DNA from: Accumulibacter sp.
Lineage (GTDB): Bacteria; Pseudomonadota; Gammaproteobacteria; Burkholderiales; Rhodocyclaceae
DNA: 44,618 nt
Assembly (NCBI GenBank): GCA_031290495.1
Contig: JAITNL010000126.1
Span: 1 to 44,618, forward strand
Direction: 5' to 3'
The position numbers and the translations under genes are program-made. Position 1 is the stretch's first letter, and every line of letters begins with the position of its first letter. The notes beneath the pieces are model-generated. The model made no database searches and was not told the DNA's origin. It saw nothing but the letters and a program-made list of their open reading frames with translations. Below, one piece after another: positions 8,583 to 18,900 of the stretch.

Positions 8583-11366
8583 ATGCGCGCAACTGAAATT
8601 CCAAGAGGGGCTTGCACTTTGAATAACGCGAAGGAGCTGATCAAAACCAACTACCGTCAGATTTTGTTGGTCTTCGTCGTTTTCCTGATGATGGGGCTGA
8701 TTTCGTATTTCTACGCCAGCCGTATCGTCAGACAGCAGGTGGAGATCATCGGCGATACCAGCCTGGAGACGATCATGTCCCAGGTTTCGGTCAACTTGCA
8801 AAACACGGGCGCGATCCTCGCCTACGTTGCCCAGAACCTCGAAGAGATGCTGCCCGCGGCCAGTAACGCCGAACTGCTGGAATTTATCCGCAAAACCCAC
8901 GGTCAGTTCACGAGCAGTCGTTCGCCGCTGCCCAATTTCATGAAAATATACGCTCAGATGCGCGGCGAATTTCTCGATGGTTCGGGCTGGGTTCCGCCCA
9001 GGGGCTATGTTCCGGAAGCCAGTCCCTGGTATGTCGGCGCGGACAGGGCGAACGGGCGGGTCTTTTTTTCATCGCCTTATGTCGACGCCGAAACGGGAAA
9101 TTTCTGTATCAGTTTTTCCCGGAAAATTCTCGATAGCCAAGGAAACGCCTACGGCATCCTGTCGATGGATATGATGCTGGGACAAATCACGTCCTACGTT
9201 CAGCATCAACGTATCGCCGGTCGCGGTTACGGTATTCTTCTCGACGACCAACTGAATTTCATCGTCCACTACGACCAGTCGCTGATCTGGAAAAACGTCC
9301 GCGAGGCCGGCGGAGATTTCCCTGAACTGACGCGGATTCTGGTTAATCAGGGCAAGATTTCGGCGCTCGGATTCCGGGATACAGATGGCAGCGACAGCGT
9401 GATTTTTTTCCGCAAAATTTTCAACGGCTGGTATCTGGGGGCGCTGATTCCTTACGCCGATTTTTACCATGAGGTCTACCGTCTGGCCGCCATGCTGGGC
9501 GCGCTGGGGCTGATTTTGACCGCCGTTCTCAGTTACCTGCTCGTGTACTACCGGCTTGAGAAGATACGCTCCGATGAGAAAAATCTTGGCAAGAGCGCTT
9601 TTTTGGCGCGCGTCAGTCATGAAATCCGCACACCGATGAATGCCATTATCGGCTTGAGCGAGCTGATCAAGCGCGATTACGGCAAGCCGCAAGTCGTCGG
9701 CTATATAGATGAAATCCGAAAAGCCGGAATGAGTCTGCTGACCTTGATCAACGATATTCTCGACTTGTCCAGGGCCGAATCCGGACACCAGATCATCAGC
9801 GACGGGCCGTATCGCAGCGTGGCGTTGTTCAGCGAACTTTTGTCGATGGTGCACGCTTACATCGGCGAAAAACATCTGCAGCTGACGGTCGAAATCTCTC
9901 CCAACATTCCGCTGGGACTGATTGGCGATCAGGTGCGGGTGCGGCAAATCCTGCTCAATCTGCTCTCCAACGCCATCAAATACACGCCACAGGGCGAGGT
10001 GCGTTTCTCCGCCGACTGCCGATCACGGATAAGCGATACGGTGACGTTGGAATTTCGCGTCATGGATAGCGGCATTGGCATTCGGGAAGAAGATCTGCCG
10101 CATCTTTTCGGCGAATTTGTCCGCGTCGACGAAACGGCCAACAGCCATATCGTGGGCACCGGATTGGGACTGTCCATCGCCAAAAACCTGAGCCGCGGCA
10201 TGGGCGGCGACATTGTCGTGGAAAGCGTTTATGGGAAAGGTTCGACCTTCATCGCGACTATCGTCCAGAGGGTGGACGACTGGATGCCGATCGGAGCGAT
10301 GGCAGACTGGCACGAACAGCCCGAAAAGGAAGCTGGAGAACAGACGCTTTTCATCGCGCCGGATTGCCGGGCGCTGGTCGTCGACGACGTTGCCTTCAAC
10401 CTGGTCGTGGCCAAAGGACTGCTTTCACTCTATCGACTGGACATTGTCACCTGCCAGAGCGGGAAGGAAGCCATCGAACTGGTCCGGCAGCAGTATTTTG
10501 ACCTGATTTTCATGGACCACATGATGCCGGAGATGGACGGCATCGAAGCCACGAAACGTCTGCGCAAAATGGGCGACTGGCTGGCCGACGCGCCGATCAT
10601 CGCCCTGACCGCCAACGCTATCGTCGGCATGAAAGAATTGTTCCTGAAAAATGGTTTTGACGATTTTCTTTCAAAGCCTATAGAAATCAACAAACTACAC
10701 AAGATCATGGAAAAATGGGTGCCCACGGAAAAACGCCGCCCAGTGGAAGCGACGGAAAGCGGGAGCGAAGAACAACACGCTCCGAGCATTGAAGGCATCG
10801 ACGTGGCGCGTGGCGTCGCCACGATTGGCGGTTCCCTGCCGGCCTACATCGACGCGCTGAAAATTTATTGTCTGGACGTGGAAAAGCAACTGCCCATTCT
10901 GCTGGAGTTTTCCGGCAATGAAATGCGCTCCTTCATCACCTCGGTGCATGGCCTGAAAAGCGCTTCGGCCAATGTTGGCGCGATGGAGTTGTCTGAAGTG
11001 GCGGCGATTCTGGAACAGGCCGGCCGCGACAGCGATATCGAATTGATCCGGGCGCGTCTCGATGAATTTATCGACAATCTGACCCAACTGCTGACCCGGA
11101 TCAAGGATGTGCTGAAGGCGCAAATGTCGCTTCGGGAAGGCGAGGCGCAAATCGACGCCGGCGTTCTCGAACAACTGGCCGCCGCGCTGGAGGCCATGAA
11201 TATCAGCGAAATTGACCGCCTGGTCGATGAAATTTCAGCCCGCCCCCTCGATAAACGCAGCCGGGAAGCGCTGGATGATATTTCCAGCCAGATACTCATG
11301 GCCGAATTTGATGAAGCCGGAGAAACGGTGAAGAAGCTGCTGCGCGGCGAAGACGCTGGAAAGTAA
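8583..11366 (+). CDS. hybrid sensor histidine kinase (dCache-HisKA-HATPase-REC-Hpt)
   Basis: A 927-aa membrane phosphorelay kinase. It has a transmembrane segment at about residues 26-48, a dCache-type periplasmic sensor (PWYVGADRANG and SSPYVDAETG), a second membrane segment at about 303-327, HisKA with phospho-accepting His346 (SHEIRTPMN), an ATPase domain (LLNLLSNAIKYT, DSGIGI, GTGLGLSIAKNL), a receiver with Asp645 (FMDHMMPEMDG), and an Hpt domain with His789 (VHGLKSASANVGA). All phosphotransfer residues are intact. The alternative start TTG at 8619 has AAGAGGGG 8 bases upstream and is arguably better than the ATG at 8583, which has no ribosome binding site. No cognate response regulator is adjacent, so it is probably an orphan. 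The ligand is unknown. Confidence 0.93.
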   Translation: MRATEIPRGACTLNNAKELIKTNYRQILLVFVVFLMMGLISYFYASRIVRQQVEIIGDTSLETIMSQVSVNLQNTGAILAYVAQNLEEMLPAASNAELLEFIRKTHGQFTSSRSPLPNFMKIYAQMRGEFLDGSGWVPPRGYVPEASPWYVGADRANGRVFFSSPYVDAETGNFCISFSRKILDSQGNAYGILSMDMMLGQITSYVQHQRIAGRGYGILLDDQLNFIVHYDQSLIWKNVREAGGDFPELTRILVNQGKISALGFRDTDGSDSVIFFRKIFNGWYLGALIPYADFYHEVYRLAAMLGALGLILTAVLSYLLVYYRLEKIRSDEKNLGKSAFLARVSHEIRTPMNAIIGLSELIKRDYGKPQVVGYIDEIRKAGMSLLTLINDILDLSRAESGHQIISDGPYRSVALFSELLSMVHAYIGEKHLQLTVEISPNIPLGLIGDQVRVRQILLNLLSNAIKYTPQGEVRFSADCRSRISDTVTLEFRVMDSGIGIREEDLPHLFGEFVRVDETANSHIVGTGLGLSIAKNLSRGMGGDIVVESVYGKGSTFIATIVQRVDDWMPIGAMADWHEQPEKEAGEQTLFIAPDCRALVVDDVAFNLVVAKGLLSLYRLDIVTCQSGKEAIELVRQQYFDLIFMDHMMPEMDGIEATKRLRKMGDWLADAPIIALTANAIVGMKELFLKNGFDDFLSKPIEINKLHKIMEKWVPTEKRRPVEATESGSEEQHAPSIEGIDVARGVATIGGSLPAYIDALKIYCLDVEKQLPILLEFSGNEMRSFITSVHGLKSASANVGAMELSEVAAILEQAGRDSDIELIRARLDEFIDNLTQLLTRIKDVLKAQMSLREGEAQIDAGVLEQLAAALEAMNISEIDRLVDEISARPLDKRSREALDDISSQILMAEFDEAGETVKKLLRGEDAGK

Positions 11367-11392
11367 GCGGGGTTTCGTGGGGGCTGGCGCGC

Positions 11393-12133
11393 TCACGCGC
11401 TCACGCGCCGTCTGGCCTCATAAAGACAAATCCCCGCCGCGACGGAAACATTGAGGCTTTGTACCGAACCGAGCATGGGGATGCTGACCAACTGATCGCA
11501 GGTTTCGCGCGTCAGGCGGCGCATCCCATCGCCTTCGGCGCCGAAAACCCAGGCGCTGGCTTGCGGCCACTGGGCGGCGTAGAGGTCTGTCGCGGCGTCG
11601 GCGTCGGTGCCGACGAGCCAAACGCCGCGCTCCTTCAGTTCGCGCAATGTACGCGCCAGATTGGTCACGGTGACGTAAGGCACGGACTCCGCCGCGCCGC
11701 TGGCGGCCTTGATCGCGGTCTGCGTCAAACCGACCGCGCGGTCTTTCGGCGCGACCACCGCGTGTACGCCGGCGGCGTCGGCGACGCGCAAACACGCGCC
11801 GAGGTTGCGCGGGTCCTGAACGCCGTCGAGAATCAGCAGAAACGGCGGTTCTTCGAGCGTATCGAGCACGTCGTCGAGCGTAATGTGACGCGCTTCGGAA
11901 GCAACGCGCGCCACCACGCCCTGATGCCGCCGCCCTCCGCCGGCCATGCCTTCGAGCCGACCGGCGTCGACGGGAACGACGCGCACCGAATGTAATTCGG
12001 CGTGTTTTGACAGATCGCGCGCGCGCGCGTCATGCCGTTCCGCGTCGATGAAGATTTCCAGGATGGCTTGCGGCTGATGGCGCAATTTGGCGATGATCGC
12101 GTGGAAGCCGTGAATGAAACTGGTCTGGGACAT
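11393..12133 (-). CDS. rlmB: 23S rRNA (guanosine-2'-O-)-methyltransferase RlmB
   Basis: SPOUT-class methyltransferase that modifies G2251 of 23S rRNA. The 246-aa protein has the N-terminal substrate-binding domain ([17 protein letters not shown]) and the knotted SpoU domain with [56 protein letters not shown] and [24 protein letters not shown]. All the SpoU motifs are present. It converges with the hybrid kinase gene, with only 26 bases between the stops. The usual partner rnr is not upstream; a YbdK-type gene is. Confidence 0.95.
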   Translation of the reverse strand: MSQTSFIHGFHAIIAKLRHQPQAILEIFIDAERHDARARDLSKHAELHSVRVVPVDAGRLEGMAGGGRRHQGVVARVASEARHITLDDVLDTLEEPPFLLILDGVQDPRNLGACLRVADAAGVHAVVAPKDRAVGLTQTAIKAASGAAESVPYVTVTNLARTLRELKERGVWLVGTDADAATDLYAAQWPQASAWVFGAEGDGMRRLTRETCDQLVSIPMLGSVQSLNVSVAAGICLYEARRRVSA

Positions 12134-12302
12134 GTGCTCGTTTATCGGAGAGAAGAAAGGAAGCGTATTCTACGGGAGCTTCGATTAACGCGTCGGCGAA
12201 CATCCCATTGCGCTGCCGCTGGCCTTTTGCGTTTATCCCGACCGCTTCGACAACGCCCGACGGACCGCCGCCTTTGCCGGACTTGTCACCTGCGAATTGG
12301 CG

Positions 12303-13439
12303 TCAGTTCCCCGACGGGCGCATGGCGCTGAAACGTTCGGCGGAATCGCGCACCATGTCGTTCAGGTTTTTGTGCGCGGTTTGTCGGGAACGCAGCCAAT
12401 CCGCGCCGGTAGTTCCGGTGAACAGCGAGGTGCGCAGGATGTCCAGCCAGCGCTGACAACCGAGCGCCTTGGCATCGCCGCCCAGCGTGTCGAGCAGATT
12501 CTTCAAGGTCGTGCGCAAATCTTCCTGTGCGCGTTTTTGCGGGCACGAAACGCGCGCGTCGAAACCGTAGCGGCAAGCCTGGAATTTGTTGTAACGGGCG
12601 ACTTGCAACGCCTTGCCGGCGTCGAAAACGGGACGCTCGCGCAGCAGATAACGCGACAGCGTCTGCGCCAGCGCCGCCAGCGCGGCGGCCTGAACGACAT
12701 CGAGCGGCGTGTCGCAGACGCGGATTTCGACCGTGCCGTATTCGGGCTTGGGACGAATGTCCCAGTACAAATCCTTGATGCCGGTGACGACGCCGCAATC
12801 GCGCAGAAACCCGAAATGTTCCAGGAAACCGTTCCAGTCTTCGAGTTCCGGGCATTGCCCGGAGAGCGGGAACGCCGACACGGCGTTGAGGCGCGCGGAA
12901 TGGAACAGGGTGTCCACGCCGTCGATGTACGGCGACGCCGCCGACAGGGAGATGAAGTACGGCACGTAGGGGCCGAGCGCCTGCGTCAGCCACACAGCGT
13001 CGTCGGCGGTGGCACAGCCGATATGGATGTGTTGGCCGAAGACGGTGAACTGCTTGGCCAGGTAGCCGTAACGCTCGTAGAGCATGGCGTAGCGCTCGAT
13101 GGGCGAGATGCGCCGGTCGGGCCAGGAATGGAACGGGTGTACGCCGCCGCCGCAGATAGCGATGTTGTTGAGCGCGCACTGTTCGACCAGCAAGCCGCGC
13201 AAGGCGTCGAGATCGGCGGCGATGCCGTCGACCGACGCGCGCGTCTGCGTGTTGATCTCGATCATGCTCTCGGTGATTTCCAGCTTGACATCGCCGTTGC
13301 TGCCGTCGTGTCGGGTGACGCGCAGGAGGTCGGTCGCGCCGCGCGTCAGATCGTAGTCGCGCGTGGTCAGCAATTGCAGTTCGAGTTCGACGCCGAGCGT
13401 CAACGGTTCGCTGTCGTGAAATTCCAGATCGTCACTCAC
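12303..13439 (-). CDS. YbdK-type carboxylate-amine ligase (GCS2 family)
   Basis: A 378-aa ATP-grasp-like glutamate-cysteine ligase 2 family protein, marked by LTLGVELELQLL at the N-terminus, EITESMIEINT, ICGGGVHPFHSW and FGQHIHIG. Members have weak gamma-glutamylcysteine ligase activity; the true substrate is unknown. The start is a GTG that overlaps the stop of the antiporter gene by four bases (GTGA), which indicates translational coupling. The neighbourhood (Kef-type antiporter and gamma-glutamyl hydrolase on the same strand) suggests gamma-glutamyl or thiol metabolism. Confidence 0.9.
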   Translation of the reverse strand: MSDDLEFHDSEPLTLGVELELQLLTTRDYDLTRGATDLLRVTRHDGSNGDVKLEITESMIEINTQTRASVDGIAADLDALRGLLVEQCALNNIAICGGGVHPFHSWPDRRISPIERYAMLYERYGYLAKQFTVFGQHIHIGCATADDAVWLTQALGPYVPYFISLSAASPYIDGVDTLFHSARLNAVSAFPLSGQCPELEDWNGFLEHFGFLRDCGVVTGIKDLYWDIRPKPEYGTVEIRVCDTPLDVVQAAALAALAQTLSRYLLRERPVFDAGKALQVARYNKFQACRYGFDARVSCPQKRAQEDLRTTLKNLLDTLGGDAKALGCQRWLDILRTSLFTGTTGADWLRSRQTAHKNLNDMVRDSAERFSAMRPSGN

Positions 13440-14701
13440 GCGGCGCCTCCAGATTCATTCCCGGCCACCGTTTCGCCCGCGCGATTCAACGCCAAACGGC
13501 ACAGTACCGGGCCGGCAAAATCCATGATCGCCGCGGCAAAAAATGCCAGTTGCAACGCCGAATTGCCGATTTCCGGATAGTACCGGCTGATTTCAAAGGC
13601 CATGAACACGGCGGTTGCCGACAGCGGCTGGATGCCGATGCCGACCAGCAACCGCTTGCCGATGGACAGCGCGCCGCCGGACAGCGTCATGGCCAGCAGC
13701 TTGGCCGCCGCGCGCACCAGCAGCAGGCCGAGCGCCTGCGCGGCCATCAGCCAGGTGATGTCGCGCCACGGCAGCGACGCGCCGACCACCACGAACAGGA
13801 TGATCGCCAGCATTCCGTGCCCTTCGGGCAGACTGGTATAACTGAGCGCCCGATTTTTGTCGCCGAAGGACAGGAGGACGCCCATCAGGAACAGCGCGAG
13901 AAACACCGGCACGCCCAACATGCGCGCGACGCCAATCGCCAACAGCGCCATCGCCACCAGCATGAAAACCTGCGCCAGCGAACGTTTCGGCAACTGCCCG
14001 GCGATGAGCAGCGTCAGCCGCGAGGTCAGCCAGCCGATCAGGCACGCGCCGACGCCGGCCCACAGCGAATGCGCCAGCGCGCTCATCCAGGTCACGTGCG
14101 TATGCGCGAAACCGAGCGCGGCCACGAAGGCGACGAACGAGGCCGCCGAAGCGAGCGACGAATACATCATGACGCGCTCGGTGACTTGCCCCTGCGCCCG
14201 CGATTCCTCGATGATCAACAGCACTACGGCGGGCGCCGAGGCCATCGTCACCGCCGCCGTCGCGGCGGCCCAGGCCGGCGAAAGCCCGACCACCAGGTAC
14301 GCGAACCAGTAAATCGCCAGAAACGACAGCGCGATGTCGCCAACACTGCCGCGCAGCAGATCGCGGTTGCGCGTCAGCCAGCGCAGATCCAGCCGACGTC
14401 CGGCTTCGAGCAGCAACAGTCCGTGCGCCGCGTCGGCGATCGGGCGAAGCTGCGCCAGAATATCGGCGTCGATCCAGCCGAGCAGCGGCGGACCGAACAC
14501 CGTTCCGGCGACGACATAGCCGAGCACGCGCGGCCAGCCCCAGCGCCCACGTAACCACTCGGCCACCAGCAGACCGACGACCAACAGCAGACTGAGCAGC
14601 GCCAGCGTGTCGATGCGCGACGGGAAAGGCGGCAGGAAATACAGGGTGCCCCGCAACGCTGTCCACGCTGCGCGAATGGGAGAAAGGAGCGCTTCATTCA
14701 T
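13436..14701 (-). CDS. CPA2-type cation:proton antiporter (Kef-like, membrane part only)
   Basis: The 421-aa protein has about 12-13 hydrophobic segments typical of the Na+/H+ exchanger fold (for example LALLSLLLVVGLLVAEWL and LGVPVFLALFLMGVLLSFG). It lacks a C-terminal RCK/TrkA nucleotide-binding domain, so it is shorter than full KefB/KefC. The ATG at 14701 was chosen because AGGAGAAACC precedes it; an upstream start at 14743 would add 14 residues. It is translationally coupled to the YbdK-type ligase. Which ion it carries cannot be told. Confidence 0.88.
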   Translation of the reverse strand: MNEALLSPIRAAWTALRGTLYFLPPFPSRIDTLALLSLLLVVGLLVAEWLRGRWGWPRVLGYVVAGTVFGPPLLGWIDADILAQLRPIADAAHGLLLLEAGRRLDLRWLTRNRDLLRGSVGDIALSFLAIYWFAYLVVGLSPAWAAATAAVTMASAPAVVLLIIEESRAQGQVTERVMMYSSLASAASFVAFVAALGFAHTHVTWMSALAHSLWAGVGACLIGWLTSRLTLLIAGQLPKRSLAQVFMLVAMALLAIGVARMLGVPVFLALFLMGVLLSFGDKNRALSYTSLPEGHGMLAIILFVVVGASLPWRDITWLMAAQALGLLLVRAAAKLLAMTLSGGALSIGKRLLVGIGIQPLSATAVFMAFEISRYYPEIGNSALQLAFFAAAIMDFAGPVLCRLALNRAGETVAGNESGGAA

Positions 14702-14782
14702 CTTCGGTTTCTCCTGGGTTGAAAATGGACGCGCCGGCGTCACCCGACGCTGTCGCTTGTCCGTTGGCGGTGAGCGCCAAAC

Positions 14783-15643
14783 TTATAAACGAAACAAGGC
14801 TTTTATGGTGTGCCAGGGATTCGTTTTTGGTGCCCCAGCGCGGCGGTGCCACCAGTGGCCGCCATACGCGGCATCGAGAAACTGGTCGAGAATCGGCATG
14901 CAATCGAGCAAATCCGGCGCGCCCGGCGGATGGAACTCAGGATGCCACTGCACACCGAACACATAGGGTTTCGTTTCCAGGCGCACCGCCTCGATCACCC
15001 CGTCCTCGACGCTTGTTGCTTCGACGCGCAAACCGCGCCCCAGCGCCTTGATCGCCTGGTGGTGAATCGAAACGACGCGCCCGCCCGAAATTCCAGGATA
15101 CAACCTGGCGACGGTCGACGAATCGCCCCACGCGATGGCGTGCGCGTGGCGGTCGAAATCTTCATGCACGTGCGCAGCGGCGCCCTGGACTTGCAACGCG
15201 ATGTCCTGGTACAGGGAACCGCCGAGCGCCACGTTGATCAGTTGCGTTCCCCGGCAGATGCCCAGCACCGCCTTGCCCGATTCCATGAACTCGTGCAGCA
15301 GCTCCATCTCGTATGCGTCGCGCATACGGTCGCCCGCCCAGTCAGGATGCAGCGGTTCCTCGCCGTAGCATTGCGGGGAAACGTCAGCGCCGCCTTGCAG
15401 AATCAGGCCGTCCAGATATTTCGCGTAATCGCTGAGGCGGATATTGCTGCGGTAAACCTCGCCGTCGCAATTGACCGACGGGATCATGAAGACCATCACG
15501 TCGCGCGACATCACCCAATGCGCGACCGACTGTTCGAGATATTGCAGCGATTTGGAGCGAATCCCCCCGATTCCCGCCTGGGAATGAAAAATCCTGGCCG
15601 AAAAGCCGATGCGCAGCGGGCGCTTGTTGTTCATGCTCAACAT
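14783..15643 (-). CDS. gamma-glutamyl-gamma-aminobutyrate hydrolase family protein (class I GATase fold)
   Basis: A 286-aa class-I glutamine-amidotransferase-like hydrolase of the PuuD / peptidase C26 type. Seen motifs are LDGLILQGGADVSPQCYGE, the nucleophile in LGICRGTQLINV (Cys near residue 130), and the His/Glu pair in VQWHPEFH. All three catalytic residues are present. AAGGAG lies just upstream of ATGs at 15646-15634, so the precise start is ambiguous. A longer in-frame extension to 16018 overlaps the promoter of the divergent gene and is rejected. It lies 81 bases upstream of the antiporter gene and may form an operon with it and the ligase. Confidence 0.88.
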   Translation of the reverse strand: MLSMNNKRPLRIGFSARIFHSQAGIGGIRSKSLQYLEQSVAHWVMSRDVMVFMIPSVNCDGEVYRSNIRLSDYAKYLDGLILQGGADVSPQCYGEEPLHPDWAGDRMRDAYEMELLHEFMESGKAVLGICRGTQLINVALGGSLYQDIALQVQGAAAHVHEDFDRHAHAIAWGDSSTVARLYPGISGGRVVSIHHQAIKALGRGLRVEATSVEDGVIEAVRLETKPYVFGVQWHPEFHPPGAPDLLDCMPILDQFLDAAYGGHWWHRRAGAPKTNPWHTIKALFRL

Positions 15644-15973
15644 CATCTCCTTGCCGGATCGATCGGCTCGCGCCGCGCCGGATTCGTTTGCGCTCGCCGA
15701 CGGATCGTTAACCGGCGAACAGGTGCGCTGCCAACGTCTTGCAGGGTAAGCGAAAAACGCGGGGCACGCCGCCACTTTGGTTTGAACAGGCTCAAACTTA
15801 ATCGAAGACGCCGCTTGGCGCAACCTGACGGCGGCAATCCTTGAAAATCCCCAACGCCATACAGCACCGCCGCCGGACGATTTTCGGCGTGTTGCCGGCT
15901 GGTACAATGGGGGCGCCTGAGTCAGGTTTTGCCACCGCGCCTGCGCAGGCTTTATTTTTTCCTGGGGTTGATC
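15644..15973. other. divergent intergenic region
   Basis: No gene is supported here. An extended -10 element TGGTACAAT (15900-15908) upstream of the glycosyltransferase gene is the only promoter-like signal I see; its -35 is poor. Confidence 0.4.
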
Positions 15974-18900
15974 ATGACTGAACGCGTTTCGCTCGAACGG
16001 CACGGCTATGTCTGGCATGAAAAACAGCAGGTCTGGATTCGCCCGGATTTCACGGGTATTGCCTATAGCGACGGCGATGAAACAGAACAGCGTCTGGCCG
16101 GCATTATCGGACAGGTACAGGATGTGTCAGTGCTCTCCGAAGAATGGCGCCGATATTGTACCAACTGGCCTCTCACCTATCATCTGTCGGAAAAGAGAGC
16201 GAATATTTTGCGCCCCTTTGAAGAAAATTTACACGGCGACATCCTTGAGATTGGCGCGGGCTGCGGCGCGATTACACGTTATTTGGGTGAGTGTGGTGGA
16301 AACGTTCTCGCGCTCGAGGGATCGTTTCGCCGCGCCGCCATGGCAAGATCGAGGACGCGCGATCTGCAAAATGTCACTGTGGTTTGCGAAAAATTCGATC
16401 GATTCCGGATCGACAGGCAATTCGACGTGGTCACGTTGATCGGCGTCCTGGAATATGCCGGTTTATTCACGCAGGGGGAAAATCCCGTTCAAAACATGCT
16501 TGCGTGCGTCAGATCATTGGTGAAACCGGATGGCTGGCTCATCATTGCGATCGAAAATCAGCTGGGACTCAAATATTTTGCGGGCGCGCCGGAAGACCAT
16601 CTTGGCCGGGCGATGTACGGGATAGAAGGACGTTACCGCAGTGGTCAGCCGCAAACTTTTGGCCGTCCGGTATTGAGGAATTTGCTCACGGAAGCCGGTT
16701 TTGCATCCGTGGATTTTCTGGCGCCATTTCCAGACTATAAACTGCCGGTATCCATCGTCACCGAAAACGGCGCGTCGGCCAAAGACTTTGACGCGGCGGC
16801 CTTCGCCGTGCAAAGCGTCAGGCTCGATCCGCAGCTGCCAGCGTCGTTGTCGTTTGCCCCCGAACTGGTTTGGCCAACGCTCGCGCAAAACGGACTGCTG
16901 TTGGATTTATCCAACTCGTTTCTTGTCGTGGCGGGTAAAAACAACACCTCAATCCTGGATTCCAGCTCACTTGCCTGGCATTTCACGACGAGCCGAAAAA
17001 AGAGTTTTTGCAAAGCGGCTCATTTTCAGAGAATGAAAGCGGGCGATATCGAGGTTCACTATCGGCGTCTCGATCCAGAACCTTATGTGCCGTTGGACAA
17101 TGAACGCCTGGAGTTTATCCTTCCGGAAAAAGACAGGTACGTGTACGGACGGCTCCTTTCAGAGGAATTCATTCATATCGTCAGCCGCAATGACGACTGG
17201 AGCATGGACGATATCGTTGTTTTCCTCAAGAAATATATCGACATTCTTTGTCAAACCGGGGATTCGTCGCAACAAATTGTGCGCATCGATGGCGCGGATT
17301 CTGAATTACCTGGATCGTTTCTCGATTTCATTCCACGGAATATTGTCGTGACCGGCGATGGACAATATTTCATCATAGACAAGGAATGGAAATACAACGG
17401 CATCTTATCCGCCGGGTTTCTGCTGTTTCGGGCTTTGATGTATTCCACGCAATTGACTCCGCGGCTTTTTGAAAACCCGGTTAATTTCATTTGTTCCGTG
17501 TTCGCCGCGTTGGGTTGGCCGACAACGGCAAACACAATCCAAAGATATTACCGTTTGGAGATGGCAATCCTGGCGGAAGCCGCCGGCGCGCCTTGTTCAT
17601 GGCAGGATTGCGATCGTTACAAGCGCTGGCAAAACGCCAGGGCGCTTGACGATCTGGATGCCCGAATATTCCAGGAACATGTAAGCGCACTCTGGAAGAA
17701 GCGCCTGTTATTCGAGTTCTGCTTCGTATTGAAACCGGAAACTGAAGCTCTGCTTGCCGACAGCATCGACGCGATCCAGGAACAGTATTACGACGGCTGG
17801 CGTCTCTCGATTTTCGCCCGCACCCCAGCGCCGGAAGAGGCGTTTACGCGCGAAGGCAACCCTGTGCGCTGGAGGCAAATTCCTGAACACATCGCGCCGG
17901 AAGATTTCATCGATGAACATCTGCTCCAGACGCCGGCGCACTGGGTCGGATTCTTTGAATGCGGGACGCGCTTTGCGCCGCAACTCCTCTTGTTGCTGTC
18001 CGACTACCTCGCGATTCATCCGGAATGGCGCGCGATCTACACCGACGAGGATACGGTCGACGCCAACGGCGAACGGCAATCCCCAGCGTTCAAACCCGAT
18101 TTCAATCTCGAACTGCTGCGCTCGGCCGACTATATCGGCAGCCTGTTTGCCGATCGAAACACGCTGCTCGCGGCGGGCGGATATTCGATCATCCCGGATG
18201 CCGCGAACTTCGACGGCGCGCTCAGGCTCGCCGACGCCGGTGGCGATTCGGCCATCGGCCATATTCCGGATGTCCTGATCCATGTTCCTCCGACCGTCAG
18301 CGCGCGTGCCGCCGAGGGCGGCGCGGTCCAGGCTTTGCGCGAACACCTCGTTCGGCGAGGCATTGCCGGCGAGGTTTCCCAAGGTCTTGCGGAAGGCGTC
18401 ACCCGCCGCGTCGTATACCAACATTCCGGCACCCCATTGGTGTCGATCATCGTGCCGACGCGCAATCGCCCGGAACTGCTCCAGCCATGCGTCGAGTCGC
18501 TGCTCCAGCAGACCCGCTACCCGCATTGGGAATTGCTGCTGGTCGATAATGGCAGCGATGACCCGGCGGTTCTTGCCTACTACGATACCCTCCGCGCGCG
18601 GCACGCCGAACGTATCCGCGTGCTGCGCTTCGATGCGCCGTTCAATTTCTCGGCGATGAACAACCGGGCGGCGCGGGAAGCGCGCGGCGATTACCTGCTG
18701 CTGCTCAACAACGACACCGAATGTATCCACGACGACTGGCTCGACGCGATGATGGCGCACGCGCGGCGTCCGGACGTGGGCATCGTCGGCGCGCGCCTGC
18801 TGTTCCCCGGTTCGCTGAAGGTGCAACATGCCGGCGTCGTGCTCGGCCTGACCGGAACGGCAGGTCATGTCTTCATTGAATCGCTTTCTCACGACGAACC

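Noticed and set aside
14783-16018. 411-aa version of the gamma-glutamyl hydrolase
   Set aside because: The first 125 residues are Arg/Pro-rich and unlike the family, and would overlap the divergent gene. AAGGAG near 15647 marks the true start.
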